Shown here piece after piece: positions 11,171 through 22,138 of a stretch of DNA of 64,000 nt. The notes below the pieces were generated by a model. The model was not told the DNA's origin, did no database searches, and saw nothing but the letters and a program-made list of their open reading frames with translations. Numbering within the stretch: position 1 is the first letter of the stretch; each line of letters starts with the position of its first letter. The stretch covers positions 124,001 to 188,000 of the forward strand of contig JAOALB010000033.1 of assembly GCA_025331125.1 (NCBI GenBank), read 5' to 3'. Source of the stretch: Mycogone perniciosa. Taxonomy: Eukaryota > Ascomycota > Sordariomycetes > Hypocreales > Hypocreaceae. Both the position numbers and the translations under genes were made by a program.

Positions 11171-12162
11171 ATGGCGGAGCATAGAAGCTGCCACTACTGG
11201 AGACGCGATCCACCTGTATCCAGTTTCCAAAACCCTCCCCACTGCGTCACAACGAAGACGTGCGACGGATGCGAGGCGCCCTTCGTTGACTCAGACGACT
11301 TGACGGTGCCGCCGGCGCGGTTCACGTTTCCTTGCAGACATGTCTACTGCTACCTCTGTTTCGAAGGGTTTCAACTCCTCTCGATAGAGAATCACAAAGC
11401 GATCTGCCTAGTCTGCGGCAACTGCGTCACGAGAGCGCTGAACAACCCTCCTTGTCTACACAATGTGCCCGTCTCAAACTTTCGGCATTTCGGCAGAGCG
11501 ACTTTGTTCCTGGGAAGAAACATGTGTTTCCCCCGGCGTATTTCCAGAAGGCGGGCCAGACGACGGATGAACAGTGTCAAAAGTGTAAATTGGTCACGAG
11601 GTTGCAGGAGTTGACACGCCAGATTCAAGCCGAGGTGTCCTTGTGGCCATTTCCGGGGGAGATATACGCCTGCGCCGAGATTAATGGGTACATTATCCAT
11701 GGGATGTTGAAGGAGCCGCTGGATGCACAGGTCGATCCGGTGGATGACACGGCGATACCTCGCGACGTGGAGGTGCTGAATCGCATTGCGAAGGAACTTG
11801 TCAGGATTTTGGATGACGCCCCCGTGGAGTACCATTTTGACCCCAAAGGAACCTTGTTTTTCTCCTATCGCGCGAGGAAGCATAAGCCGTGGGCTGATAG
11901 GCTTATGCTGGCGGAACAGGGGTTGTCGACCCATCTCGTGCCGCCGCCTGTCTTCCCCCAAGAGGGCGTTCCTATGGTTCCGATGAGTTATGACAAAAGC
12001 ATTCCCTTGACAAAGCCCCCGAAGGGTGTTCCAAAGACCAGCCGCAAGGATAAGGCCAAAATGAATGTACCCAGGACTAATGTCCCGTTACTGCCCAAAC
12101 CTCCGGCTCCTGAGACTGAGGGGTTAAGTGAAAAGGCTGCTGGGAAACGTCGTGCGGAATGA
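11171..12162 (+). CDS. RING-like zinc-binding protein, intron or frameshift at 11.43-11.50 kb
   Basis: Two overlapping frames make one gene. The 5' part, from the ATG at 11171, carries a Cys/His cluster: CHYW, KTCDGCEAPF, then FPCRHVYCYLCFEGF and ICLVCGNC, the spacing of a RING or RING-variant finger. The 3' part is in another frame (SDFVPGKKHVFPPAYFQ, then DEQCQKCKLVTRLQELTRQ and FPGEIYACAEINGY) and ends in a Lys/Pro-rich basic tail. A 71-nt intron, 11426-11496, restores the frame (CGNC joined to SDFVPG) for 306 aa, but its donor GTCACG is weak, so a true frameshift or base error is possible. The role could be ubiquitin ligation by analogy; no substrate can be named. The 3' end faces RAM2. 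Confidence 0.5.
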
Positions 12163-12399
12163 TGTCGTGACTGGTTTAAAGAAGATCCACATCGTGTTTT
12201 CGGAGTTCAAGGGTACCCTCGCTGGTTTTGGGAACGGAGTTGACGGGAATAATGCAGGATAGACATGGGGTATGGGTTATGACTATGGACTTACGAGACA
12301 GCAACAATAGACACATGTATAGTTAGAATTGGAGATATTCAGTCTCATTGAAGTTCGAAGCGTGCTTGTCATTGAATGCCAATGTGTTATGAATTATCT

Positions 12400-14064
12400 C
12401 TAAGCAACTGCCTTTAGCTCGGAAGCTTTGTACTTCCAATATCCCTCCCGGACGGGGTCCCATTTCTCCCACAGCCTCTGAAGGCAAAGCTTAGCCTTGT
12501 CCAAATCACCGTGTTTCTGATACACCTCAGACATAAAGTCCAGGGCATGCGAACTCGTGACCTCTTCATTCTCCTGTCCCAAATCAGAAAAGAATTGCGA
12601 CGAAAACTCCTCAACAGTGTCGAGCCCACGACCCCCCTTGACTAACACGCCGCGGAGGTAGTTCCAAGCGGATTGGTTCTGCGGAGCAATCAGAATCTTC
12701 TCCTTGGCATAGTTGACCTCTCTGTCAATGACGGCGTCAGGGACCTTGGGGTCGTGCTGCGTAGGCGCGAGATTCTCCGTCGAAGTCGCCGGGTCGGAGA
12801 ATACGACGAAGAAGCGATGAGACCAGGCGGAGTTGTTCCGCACGTCATCCTCAATCATGTTCTGCGTGGCGCCGAGTTCGGAGGGACTCCAGAGACCGAT
12901 TTTGGAGACTAGGTACTGCCGGAAAGACCAGACGTGGTAGTTCTTGGTGTCCTCCGCTAGGATCTTGGTGATGAAGTCTGTTTCTGACTTTGCGAATCGC
13001 TTGATGACGTCGGCGTCGGAGGAGGAGATGGTGGGGTAGTAGTGGTCGAGCAGGAGTTGGCGATGGTGCCAGATCTGGTAGTTTTTGAGGTTTTCCATGG
13101 CGACTTCGTTGAGCCAGGTGATTTCGTCTGGGATGGGGAGGTTCAAGGTGGTGATGATTTTGAAGCGGTAGAGCCAGACGGTGTAGTGTGCTGGGTTCAT
13201 GGAGATGACGAGCTCGGTTAGGCGGAGGCAGCGTGGGGAGCACTCTTCGGCGGCCATGACGGCGCGGAGGTAGGAGACAGCTAGATGAGTTTAGCTTTTT
13301 GCCATCTTCATCTCGTTCTCTCTCTCTCTCTCTCTCTCGGGTCGGTCACTCACCCTCGGCGTAGTCTTCAGGATATGCAATCTTGGCCAGCGCATCCTCA
13401 GGCTCGTTCTGCGGAATGGGAATCACGTCGTCCCATTGCGGATCGTTGGCCAATGGACCGGTGATTTCCCCGTAGAGATCCTTCTTCAAGGCCGCCATGT
13501 CTTTTCTCCTCTTCTTCTCTTCTTCGATATCCTCTAGTGGAAGTTCGGTGCCTTTGGCCCGAGCAAGGTCTCTCTTTGTCAGGAACTGGCGGTGGAGGAT
13601 GTCCAGCGCTGTTAATCTAGCCTGGCCTAAAGTACGTTTCTTGAACTCTTCGAGTTTATATCCGCTGATGTCTCGCCCGTGCTTGTCTTTTCCCCAGTTG
13701 TAGTTCTTGCTTAGTCGTCGGATGGGGAGGGCCTCTTTGGTGACTTGCTTCCAGAACTCGCGCTCAGTCTTGTTCGATAGCGGTACGTTATGCTGAGAAA
13801 CCGGGAGGATGAGTTTCGTATGTGCGTATGTTTTCTTCTCGTTTGGTGTCAATCCTGGAAAGCCGACCTCTTCGAATCTCTTCTCGACGGGGTTGGTCTG
13901 ATAAAACCGCAGCTTCGACCGCTCGCCAACAGTTTCAGGAGGGGGTTCAGGCGCAGCTGTGGACGAGTCAGAACAATACAACCAACAGAATAATAAGAAG
14001 GCGGAAGCAAACCTTTGGGCTCGGGGTTGGTGGCCTTTGCGCTGGCCTTTGGCTTGGCTGGCAT
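12400..14064 (-). CDS. RAM2: Protein farnesyl/geranylgeranyltransferase alpha subunit with long N-terminal extension
   Basis: Exons 14064-14013, 13956-13354 and 13280-12400 (both introns phase 1) give 511 aa. The C-terminal 340 residues are the alpha subunit shared by CaaX farnesyltransferase and geranylgeranyltransferase I: DPQWDDVIPIPQ, then AVSYLRAVMAAEE, and prenyltransferase-alpha repeats such as NPAHYTVWLYRF, NYQIWHHRQLLL, NYHVWSFRQYL, NNSAWSHRFFV and NQSAWNYLRGVL. The enzyme attaches prenyl groups to Ras-type proteins in the cytosol. A normal RAM2 would fit from the in-frame Met at 13498 (341 aa). Upstream the frame stays open and is joined by a good intron (CTGAC branch, CACAG acceptor) to MPAKPKASAKATNPEPK. 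The extension is basic and helical (EREFWKQVTKEALPIRRLSKN) and not recognised. A (CT)n tract fills part of intron 2. Confidence 0.9.
13317..13338. repeat. (CT)n microsatellite inside RAM2 intron 2
   Basis: Eleven CT units within the 73-nt intron at 13281-13353. On the sense strand it reads as (AG)n just after the donor, an unusual place for a purine run in so short an intron. Confidence 0.9.
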
Positions 14065-14331
14065 GGTTGGAGAAGTTGGAGGTGGATGGCGGGGTTTGTG
14101 AAGCTTGAGGGAGAAATAGTATCGAGTATCGCCGTCAGTATGCTCTGGAGACCCCGCTAACAAGCTTCAATTATAAGCACGGACCGACTTATAATGCCGT
14201 ATTGCAGAACAATCAAGGGAACAATGCAGTCAGATAAGACCTAATGAAGCCATTACAGGGATATATCATCTTCAGATGTTCCAACTCTCGTTATGCGACG
14301 GCATATGTGTACCACCAACTACCTATAGTAC

Positions 14332-14366
<35 letters not shown>

Positions 14367-14893
14367 AGTAGCCTCCATGTAATCTCACCAGAGCCACCAT
14401 CTCCTGGGAACGGAGTGTATGTGCAAAGTTCAGATTCATCTCCCTCATATTCGGAACTAGGTAGTATTGTCCCAAATTGCTATTTATTCCTTTGTTTTCT
14501 TGGGTGGTGCATTTGTCCATGGCTCTAACTTGTGTACGTCCTACGTGGCGATCTCGGGGGAGCATCTCTATCTGTGTCACCAACACGGTGCAGCTTCTAA
14601 TGCTCGAGCTTGTCGGCATAATCGAGCTTTCTGACCATCAGTTTGCTTGGCGGGCATCGTTTTCCCCCACTAAATCCCAGAGATCCTCCACCCCGGGCTA
14701 TCTGACTGATCCACGTGCTAAACAGCACAGGTCTTGTGGCGCATCGCTCATGTCAAGGGCATCTCGAGTCTTGACGCTAATTGTCCCTCGTCGGAATTCC
14801 CAATTATTATCCTCCCGGTTGGAAAACGACAGGCTGATCGCTATCGGCATCCTTTCCCAGTTTGGATCGCATGGTCAAGTCGCGCTTCCGCGT
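14065..14893. other. Intergenic with (TAG)n microsatellite
   Basis: No gene seen. It is the upstream region of RAM2 and the 3' flank of the NTF2-like gene. A (TAG)n run at 14332-14364 produces spurious poly-Val and poly-Leu ORFs on the two strands. Confidence 0.65.
14332..14364. repeat. (TAG)n microsatellite
   Basis: About eleven uninterrupted TAG units. Similar shorter runs occur at 10545-10563 and 29149-29169, so this triplet is favoured in intergenic DNA here. Confidence 0.95.
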
Positions 14894-15455
14894 CTATAGG
14901 GCACGGAAGTTTTGCGACATGATAAGCCATCGCTTCAAGCCTCGAGCTGGATTTTTATTCATTGCATCCCAATTCGGTACCAAGACAAACGTCTCATTGA
15001 ACATCTTTTGCGGCGCCTCTCTCCCCTTGCCGAACTGGACCTTGCCCATTGTCGTGACAACGATGCTCATGCGCCTGCCGTTCTTCTCGTTCTTTTCGTT
15101 TTCATAAATGTTTTCTGGAGCCCCATATTGAAAGGAAGGGTTCATGACGTGTGTATCGAAGGACTCTATCTCGTACAACACACCCTCTCCTTGCGATTCG
15201 AGGAGTTTGGAGTAGTCGGCTGGCGTGGCTACAACGGCACCATTTATAGAGATATCGGCGGGTATGGAATATCGCGAAGATGAGTTGACGTAGAACGGGG
15301 CCAGATTGGATCGGTTATTGATAGCTTGGTAGTAGTAGTTGACGAACGTCTCAGCGGCTAAAGGTTTTTGGTGAGTGTTGGAAGTGCAAAGTTGATGGCG
15401 ATGACGCACCCTCGCTGGAGGCCCTGATTTCAGTGTCCGCGTCTGGTAGTGTCAT
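14894..15455 (-). CDS. NTF2-like nuclear export co-factor (Mtr2/NXT1-type)
   Basis: Exons 15455-15410 and 15357-14894 (phase 1, 52-nt intron with GTGCGT donor and TTTAG acceptor) give 169 aa. The sequence starts MTLPDADTEIRASSEAAETFV and has the NTF2 pattern: helix AAETFVNYYYQAINNR, then LAPFYVNSSSRYSIPADISING, and C-terminal strands NETFVLVPNWDAM and WLIMSQNFRAL. Proteins of this type pair with the TAP/Mex67 export receptor at the nuclear pore to move mRNA out of the nucleus. The NTF2 fold is well supported; the exact subfamily (Mtr2 versus NXT1/p15) is inferred from the FVLVPNWDAMNKNPARGLKRWLI-like end. It is divergent from the mitochondrial methionyl-tRNA synthetase gene, 210 bases apart. 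Confidence 0.82.
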
Positions 15456-15665
15456 GATGCCTCTCTTGATAGGAAGATCACCATCAATATAGAAGAATTT
15501 GTCTGGTGGTGAGTTCAGCAAGCTGATTCAGAAGGAAGATTGAAACACGCTATGACGTGAAGGCGCTGATTTCTTGTCCCGCGATGGGACAGTTATCGAT
15601 ATTCAATTCATACTATACACACTGTGCTCAGCACAATCTTATCACCCAGTTCTGGATCACGCAAC

Positions 15666-17826
15666 ATGCGTCATGCTGGACATGTCATAGCCAGAAATAT
15701 GCTGTCTTTGGGCGCGCAGACCCTTCGAGGGCTGCGACAAGCTCAATCGCGGCTGGGCTTGCGGCCTGGCTGGGTCTGTCCCAGCTGTCGAACGCGATCG
15801 CTCCCTCAACGCCGCTGGAACAGCTCCCAAAGCTCCGTGGGGACGTCCAAAGAGAAGCCTTATTATCTCACGACGCCGATCTTCTATGTCAATGCTGGTA
15901 CGTAGTCAAATAGTCAGTAATACTTTGAGCATAGCTGATTCCGGTTAAGCGCCCCATATCGGCCATTTGTATACTATGATCTTGACGGACGTCATCAAGC
16001 GTTGGCAGCAAATCAAGGGCAAAGAGGTCTTCCTGTGCACGGGTACCGACGAGCATGGCATGAAAATACAACGAGCTGCGGCTAAACATGGCATGGAACC
16101 AAAGGAGTTTTGCGACACCAATTCGATCAAATTCAGGGAGTTGGCAGCCGCGGCGAATATCTCGAATGACTTCTTCATCCGAACGACCGATCAGGAACAC
16201 AAGGATGCGGTCGCCGAATTCTGGCTTCAGTTGAAGCACGCCACCCCCGAAAACCTGGGCTTGTACAAGGGTGTTCATGAAGGATGGTACTGTGTCAGCG
16301 ACGAGTGTTTCTACCCAGAGGACCTGGTTCAGCCAAGCATAGTTCCTCAGACGGGAAAGAAAATCATGGTGAGCATCGAAACGGAGAACGAGGTCGAATG
16401 GATCAAAGAGGAGACATGGTTCTTCCCCTTGACCAAATACAAGGACGCCTTGCTGAAGTTTTACGATGAGAATCCTGGCTGGATCAAGCCCGCCCACCGA
16501 ATGGCTGAGGCGAGAGACTGGATAGAAAACCATCTTGAGGATTTATCCGTCACGCGACCTGCCTCGCGGCTTAGCTGGGGGGTACCAGATCCCGAAGACG
16601 CAAGTCAGACCATCTACGTTTGGGTTGATGCCCTGATCAGCTATGCAACCAAAGCCGGATTCGGAAGCAAATGGAGGTCTCCCAAAGAGGACATGGGCCT
16701 ATGGCCAGCTGACCTTCAGGTTATTGGAAAGGACATCTTGCGATTCCATACCATCTACTGGCCAGCCTTGCTCATGGCCCTGGGCCTGCCGATTTCGAAA
16801 GGCTTTCTCTGCCACAACCACTGGACTATGTCTAATCGCAAAATGTCTAAATCGCTCGGCAACGTTGTCAATCCCTTCTTCGCAATCCAGCGATGGGGAG
16901 TTGACCCTCTGCGGTACTTCCTCATGCGCAACGGCAGCCTCACCAAGGATATGAGTTACTCCAACCAGCTCATTGGAACTATGTACATGAAAGATTTGCA
17001 AGCGAATATCGGCAACCTTTTCTACAGGATAGCAAAGCCAAAGGCTTCAACAAGATGGTCGACTCTGGAGGCAGTCGGTGTTTATCGTGATGGAGGATTC
17101 CAAGCTTACGCAGAGCGAAAGGATCTGAGCGATGCTGAGAAGCCGTACTTCAGCTTGGAATCCCACCTGGCCACGGCCCCTCAGGCTTTTTGTGAGGAAA
17201 TGGAAAATTACAACACAAGTGGTGCAATTCGAGAAATCTTCAATCTTTTGAGAGAGGTCGGTTTCCATCATGCCCCTGCCAAAGTTTTCGATGCTAACAT
17301 ATCTGTCATGTAGACGAACCGTTATATTTCAGATACCGAGCCCTGGAACATTGTCAAGAAAACTGATGCTGAGTCTCGTCTGCTTCTCAACTGGGTTATT
17401 TACAACAGCGCAGAGGCTTTACGTATTGCCGGAATCCTGCTCCAGCCCATCATGCCGACTAAGGCATCGCAGCTCCTAGACAACCTAGGCGTCAAGTCTG
17501 AGAGGCGAACAGTCGAGTTTGCAAGCAAAGGAAAGGACTCAGACTATGGCGCTGTGTCAAACCCAGGGGAGTCGGCGACTCGTATGAAGAAGTGGGATAC
17601 GCTGTTTCCACCACCTCCAAACCCTGACTACACCGATGACGAATTGATTGAGCAATTGAGCACTGCTCTGCAAGATAAGACCAGGAATACTATGAATCAA
17701 ATGGCTGAGTTCTTGGCCATGGAGGCGAGAATGGGCGAGGAGGCAGTGGCTAAGATGCTGGCTGAATGGCATGCAGCCAAGCTGCGGATTGAATGGGAAA
17801 CAGGCAAGGTCGCACGCCGATCATAA
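15666..17826 (+). CDS. MSM1: Mitochondrial methionyl-tRNA synthetase
   Basis: Exons 15666-15897, 15950-17256 and 17314-17826 give 683 aa. Intron 1 is phase 1 (GTACGT donor, 52 nt). Intron 2 is phase 0, with a GCTAAC branch and GTAG acceptor. The class I HIGH motif is APHIGHLYTM (His80-His83), followed by CTGTDEHGMKIQ, and RKMSKSLGN (KMSKS at about 375-379) closes the active site. IYVWVDALISY and GKDILRFHTIYWPALL are typical of MetRS. About 60 residues of Arg/Leu/Ser-rich, acid-free leader before the catalytic domain fit a mitochondrial presequence, which separates it from the cytosolic enzyme. The C-terminal helical anticodon-binding domain is present, and there is no EMAP-type tRNA-binding appendix. 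Confidence 0.95.
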
Positions 17827-18088
17827 GCATAGCAGTTTCTCTGCTGCACGATTTACGACGGGAGTCTTGTAGAACATGTACAGTACACTATATGAAACCC
17901 AATACCAGTCAATCATTTATGAGATTTCGTTGTGTTGCAAATGGGTCGCTGAAGGCCCACAACTCGCGTGAGGTTTTAGAGGCTGCTTCTGCTCTCACGC
18001 TTAAGCACACGCTGGTTTCACTGAACTCACCAAAATTTCGCTCAAACACCTGTCATCTCTCTAGCCCATAGGGAAGATCGACTCGAAA

Positions 18089-18965
18089 ATGAGAGTCAAC
18101 GAGACAATCGGTATTTAAATACTATTCGCTACCGTTAAAACACGCATTACAGCAAGACTAATCATCTAAATAGCGATCGCGACAAACAAGGTACTGCTGG
18201 TGCCGTATGAGGCTCACCATGTGCTGAAATATCACAGGTGGATGCAAGATCCTGTAGGCCACGAATCGCCTTATTTCCGATTTTATTCGGGGAAAAAAAG
18301 ACAACAGCTGGCTAACATGAAGATAGGATATACAGGAGGCAACTGCATCAGAGCCGATGAGTCTGGAGGAAGAATACGAGAACCAGCAGTCATGGCGGAC
18401 GTCTCATGATAAGCTCACATTCATTGTGTGCGAGCGTTCGAGCAGCGCGAAAGAGAACGGCGACGCCCAGGTCATTAGGGCCAAGGCTGAGGATGCAGAC
18501 GATAAGACAAGGGGTGATATAAACTTTTTCCTATACCCAGACGATGAGGATGAGGCGGAGTCTGAGTCTGGAAAGCGATTGAGGGGTGAAGTGGACGTTA
18601 TGATTGCGGAGAGGGCACACAGAGGAAAAGGCATGGGTGAAGGCGCAGTGCGTGCTCTTTTGGCATATATACGGAAGAATTTGGGCGAAATCTTAAAGGA
18701 GTACTCGAGTGGTGAGGGCATAGGAGAGGAGGAGACTCGACTTATTGGCTTGATGGCGAAGATCAAGGAGGGCAATGTGGGAAGCAGAGCATTGTTCAAG
18801 AAACTGGGGTTTAGGCAGGAGGGTGAGGTGAATTACTTTAGAGAAGTGAAGATGGTGATAGATTGGGATGAGATTGTGAGGGGAGAGGGATGGTGGAGTG
18901 AGGCTGCAGATGACAAGCTAGGGTATCGTGAGATACAACATGAGGGGTTGATTGGGACAGCATGA
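18089..18965 (+). CDS. GNAT acetyltransferase of the NAT9 family
   Basis: Exons 18089-18110, 18174-18253 and 18336-18965 give 243 aa; joints are phase 1 and phase 0, and intron 2 has a GCTAAC branch. The spliced start MRVNETIAIATNKVLLVPYEAHHV and EATASEPMSLEEEYENQQSW are the conserved N-terminal signature of NAT9. Later come DKLTFIVCER, GDINFFLY, GEVDVMIAE and the acetyl-CoA loop HRGKGMGEGAV (about 129-138), then GNVGSRALFKKLGF. The animal homologue acts near microtubules, and the fungal role is not established. An acidic insert (DDEDEAESESG) follows the INFFLYP strand. Three residues expected between WMQDP and EATASEP are absent, so the donor of intron 2 should be checked. Confidence 0.87.
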
Positions 18966-19553
18966 ATATCGAGGACGATTAAAGGGTATGGTGCTTGAGG
19001 CACGGGGGGATGATCCTCCGATTTTATATTGTCGATGCTCATGACATATATATATGATTGAGACCATCTGCCGCAGAACTACGGAGCAGCTCGTAACATT
19101 ATACCAAGATTCGATAATTATAGCGTCCATTGATCTAGAGTTCCTCAGACTTGAAACTCGCATCCGCATCAATCCAGATTCGTCTGGCCGATGCCGAGGA
19201 GCAAAAGTGGCGCGCAAAGCTTCCGTTTATTGATCGATTCTGGCATGTGATGATAGGATCTGACTCATCAGCGCCTGTTCATGATCTTGTCGGCCAGTGA
19301 GTCATCGGCCAGATTCCGCGAATCCATCACCAGCACCCAAACCAGGTTCTTAGTCGAGCCGAAGAATGGAGGCCAAGGCCAAGTGAGAATGGGTGGCCTG
19401 CAAGCTCGCGACTTCCAACCGATGCTATTAAATCCTCCCATGGGTGCGCTGCCTTATGCCGGCCAAACTCCTTTAGATCTTGTCCTGCGACTCTTACTCT
19501 AAGGTCCACCTCTAAGCCAAGCCCTCAAAACGTGACAGAAGCTAGAGGTCATC
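18966..19553. other. Intergenic, no gene seen
   Basis: Separates two genes on the same strand. The ORFs in it are short and unrecognised; the last 100 bases are the likely leader of the GrpB-type gene. Confidence 0.6.
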
Positions 19554-20165
19554 ATGCCAGTACCAGTCGAGGCTGTACTTGAGCACTATAATTACGACCC
19601 TACCTACATAGACTGCGTCTCGAAGCGCAAGTACAAGCCCGCTCTCGCCATCGTAGAGCCTGATCCAACCTGGCCGCAGAAGTTCGAAGCCCTCAAAGCC
19701 CGAATCGAGAAAGCTCTTGGTCCCGTGGCCATCTCCATCGCCCACCGCGGCTCAACCAGCGTGCCTGGCCTCCCCGCCAAGGATGTCATAGACATAGACC
19801 TCACAGTGGGGAATATCCTTGACGAGGCCTCTTACGTGGGACCTCTCGAGGCTGTCGGCTTTCAGTTCTTGTTTCGCGAACCAAAGTGGCACCAACACCG
19901 CTTCTTTTGCTATTACGAGCCGTCGACCAATCTGCACGTCTTTGGGCCTGATTGTCCAGAGGTGGAGCGCCATCGTATTTTTCGTGATTGGTTGCTTGAG
20001 CATGAGGATGATAGGGAGCTGTATGCAAAGGTCAAGAGGGAGGCGGCCAAGGCAACTAATGAGGCTGGGGAGGGGGTCATGGACTACAATCTCCGCAAGG
20101 AATGTGTGATTCGGGAGATTCTCGAGAGGGCCTTTCGCAGCCTTGGGTACTTGCAGCGAAATTGA
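19554..20165 (+). CDS. GrpB/UPF0157 family protein (nucleotidyltransferase fold)
   Basis: Intronless 203-aa ORF, ATG at 19554. It matches the GrpB family: IVEPDPTWPQKFEALKARIE, then the nucleotidyltransferase-like core IAHRGSTSVPGLPAKDVIDIDL with the GSTSVPGL loop and Asp pair, followed by FLFREPKWHQHRF and LHVFGPDCPEVERHRIFRDWL. In bacteria and fungi these proteins resemble minimal nucleotidyltransferases, and some members are fused to dephospho-CoA kinase. The reaction here is unknown. Single-exon structure among intron-bearing neighbours and the mostly bacterial spread of the family suggest old horizontal transfer, an inference only. Confidence 0.9.
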   Translation: MPVPVEAVLEHYNYDPTYIDCVSKRKYKPALAIVEPDPTWPQKFEALKARIEKALGPVAISIAHRGSTSVPGLPAKDVIDIDLTVGNILDEASYVGPLEAVGFQFLFREPKWHQHRFFCYYEPSTNLHVFGPDCPEVERHRIFRDWLLEHEDDRELYAKVKREAAKATNEAGEGVMDYNLRKECVIREILERAFRSLGYLQRN

Positions 20166-20750
20166 TTAATGGTTAATACTGATGAAAAGGAGGCTTCGAC
20201 GAAAGATTGAAGATTGAAGGTGGAAAATACAACAACCTCTTACTGGATATATCGTGAGCCCTATGTATCGTTGCTTCCCAGGGAACATTGCTCTGGTAGT
20301 GTTGGGTTGCAAGACATGTTGATGAGCTTCACTATTTAGACAGGTCCATAGCCCGACATTGCGGGCTGGCGACCAATATGCAGCTTATTGTGCAGACCAT
20401 CTCGTCTAGCCTCAAGCAATGTCTTGGGCCGGCCACTTCACCAGCATACTAGGCCATGTCATGCACTTTAACGAGGCTACCACTGAGATGACAGACAAAT
20501 GTGTGCTTAGTATACATGCATAAGACCCAAGAACCCTACGTGGTGAGTCCAGAGTTTTTTCATGGCCATATCCTGCTGATGAATTGCTGCAATCAAGGAT
20601 GCGTTGGTGCCCAAAAGGGTAGATGCCTGCAGACCCGGAACGAGGCTCATGCATTGGAACAAAGATAAATATCTCTATAGCTCATGACCTTGCGTTCCAA
20701 TGACATCCGCCTATTATCATTACCTCAGAGTCACCGAGATGAGACATGAC

Positions 20751-20998
20751 TTTTTTTTTGGCCAAAGTTGTAGGATAATCTCCATGCCACGATTGTGGGA
20801 ACAGGTGTTAGGACATAATTTAAATTTAGCACTGTTATGCATATGCGTTCAAATAGCATGAGACACATGTGATGGGCCGGTATGATTTGTTTGTCATATC
20901 TGTGACAGTTGAGTTGTGGTGAGAGGCACTTATGCACGCAGATTTCGAACCAGGATACAAATTTTAAACCCCAGGTCGCTGAGCTATGCCCACAGTGG
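20751..20998 (-). mobile_element. Candidate tRNA-derived SINE
   Basis: On the minus strand the element begins with a tRNA-like head: an A-box-like TAGCTCAGCGACCTGG (20986-20971) and, about 20 bases on, a B-box-like GGTTCGAAATC (20951-20941). This is the bipartite RNA polymerase III promoter. The T-stem does not pair, so it is not a working tRNA. A body of about 180 bases follows and ends in nine A residues (20759-20751). Head, body and A-tail in that order are the design of a SINE. No target-site duplication was found by eye and no second copy lies in this window. Confidence 0.45.
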
Positions 20999-21345
20999 CT
21001 CAAATCCCTCATTGGAAGGGCAACAGAAAGCCATGTTGGCGCTGAAGTAGAGCTGACATCTTCTACATCTCAGGAATTCTGTGAGTTATGGGATGGATCC
21101 AATGTGGTTCGCTGTACAGGGTCGGCCTCCATTTAGGAATTTATGCGTCTGTTACCTAAAGACATCCCCGAAGAGCCGACAATCAAAGTGATGAGCCTTA
21201 AATCGCGCTTTTATCAATGGCTCATATCGAGTTCTATCAATATTAATGATGGATGTCAGCTATTAAGGGCTATTGGCAAAAGGAGCACTAAATGAATTCC
21301 ACTTACTTGTTATTGTCTCGGGGGGATACTCCTTCAAGTTCTCAC

Positions 21346-21361
21346 TACTCCGTACTCCGTA
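21346..21361. repeat. Tandem TACTCCGTACTCCGTA motif
   Basis: Two overlapping direct copies of TACTCCGTA in gene-poor DNA, 390 bases right of the SINE-like element. Confidence 0.8.
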
Positions 21362-22138
21362 TATTTCCTTTTACTTACTGTTTCAGGGGTGTTTTTCTTC
21401 AGGCGTGTCTAGCTTTCCATTTCGCCGGAATCTAGAGTCTGTTGTGCTTCTTCATTGAACGGCCTGTCGATCTGCATCAGTCCCTTGAGGTGCGTCGCCA
21501 AGGCCATCATCCCCGGTCTGGCCTCGGGCCTTGAACCCTCGCGAAACGGCCACTCCCGCGCGTACCCCACCCGAATCTGCGGATCTCAACGTTCCGGTGC
21601 ATGAGACTAACACCGAGACGGAGGGGTTGGTTGCATGCGGCCGGGGTCCGGCAACCGGATATGGAAAGGTATCGTTGCTAGGTAAGATCTTCCAGTATTA
21701 CTCAGTGCGCCATTCGGGATGAGATGCTGGAAGGTGGCTGTTTCTCCAGATCTGGGACATGAAGAACTGACTGCATGGAACTATGCGTTGGAAACACATC
21801 TGAGTGACGGGCGATAGGAGTAAGGCATCTCGACAAACACCACCTCTAGACAATCAAGCAGGTACGCTTTCCGGGTCTTGCTTTAACAGGTATTTCAATG
21901 TTTTCTTCTTTTTTAATTATTTTCCAAGTACATAATGGTGCCTAAGAAATTGCACAACCGTGTCGTACGAGTCTTGGATCTAAGATGGTGAAGAGAGAAT
22001 TGGCAAAGGAAATATGAACAAGTCTAGGTTAACAGGAACCTCTAGTATACAAAAGGAAAAAAAAACAAAGAATGAACAAATCCGTTTTCATGATTTCTCG
22101 AGTAATTATACATCTTGTCGGTCATAATAGAATGGTCA

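Larger units (their letters stand above)
20166..22138. other. 2 kb gene-poor region with a SINE-like element
   Basis: No protein gene seen. It holds the SINE-like element (separate entry), a TACTCCGTACTCCGTA tandem motif at 21346-21361 and otherwise plain non-coding sequence. 21880-22080 is AT-rich and is probably the 3' flank of the transporter gene. Confidence 0.6.

Noticed and set aside
14323..14619. Minus-strand ORF ending in poly-Leu
   Set aside because: Translation of the (TAG)n microsatellite; no other coding evidence.
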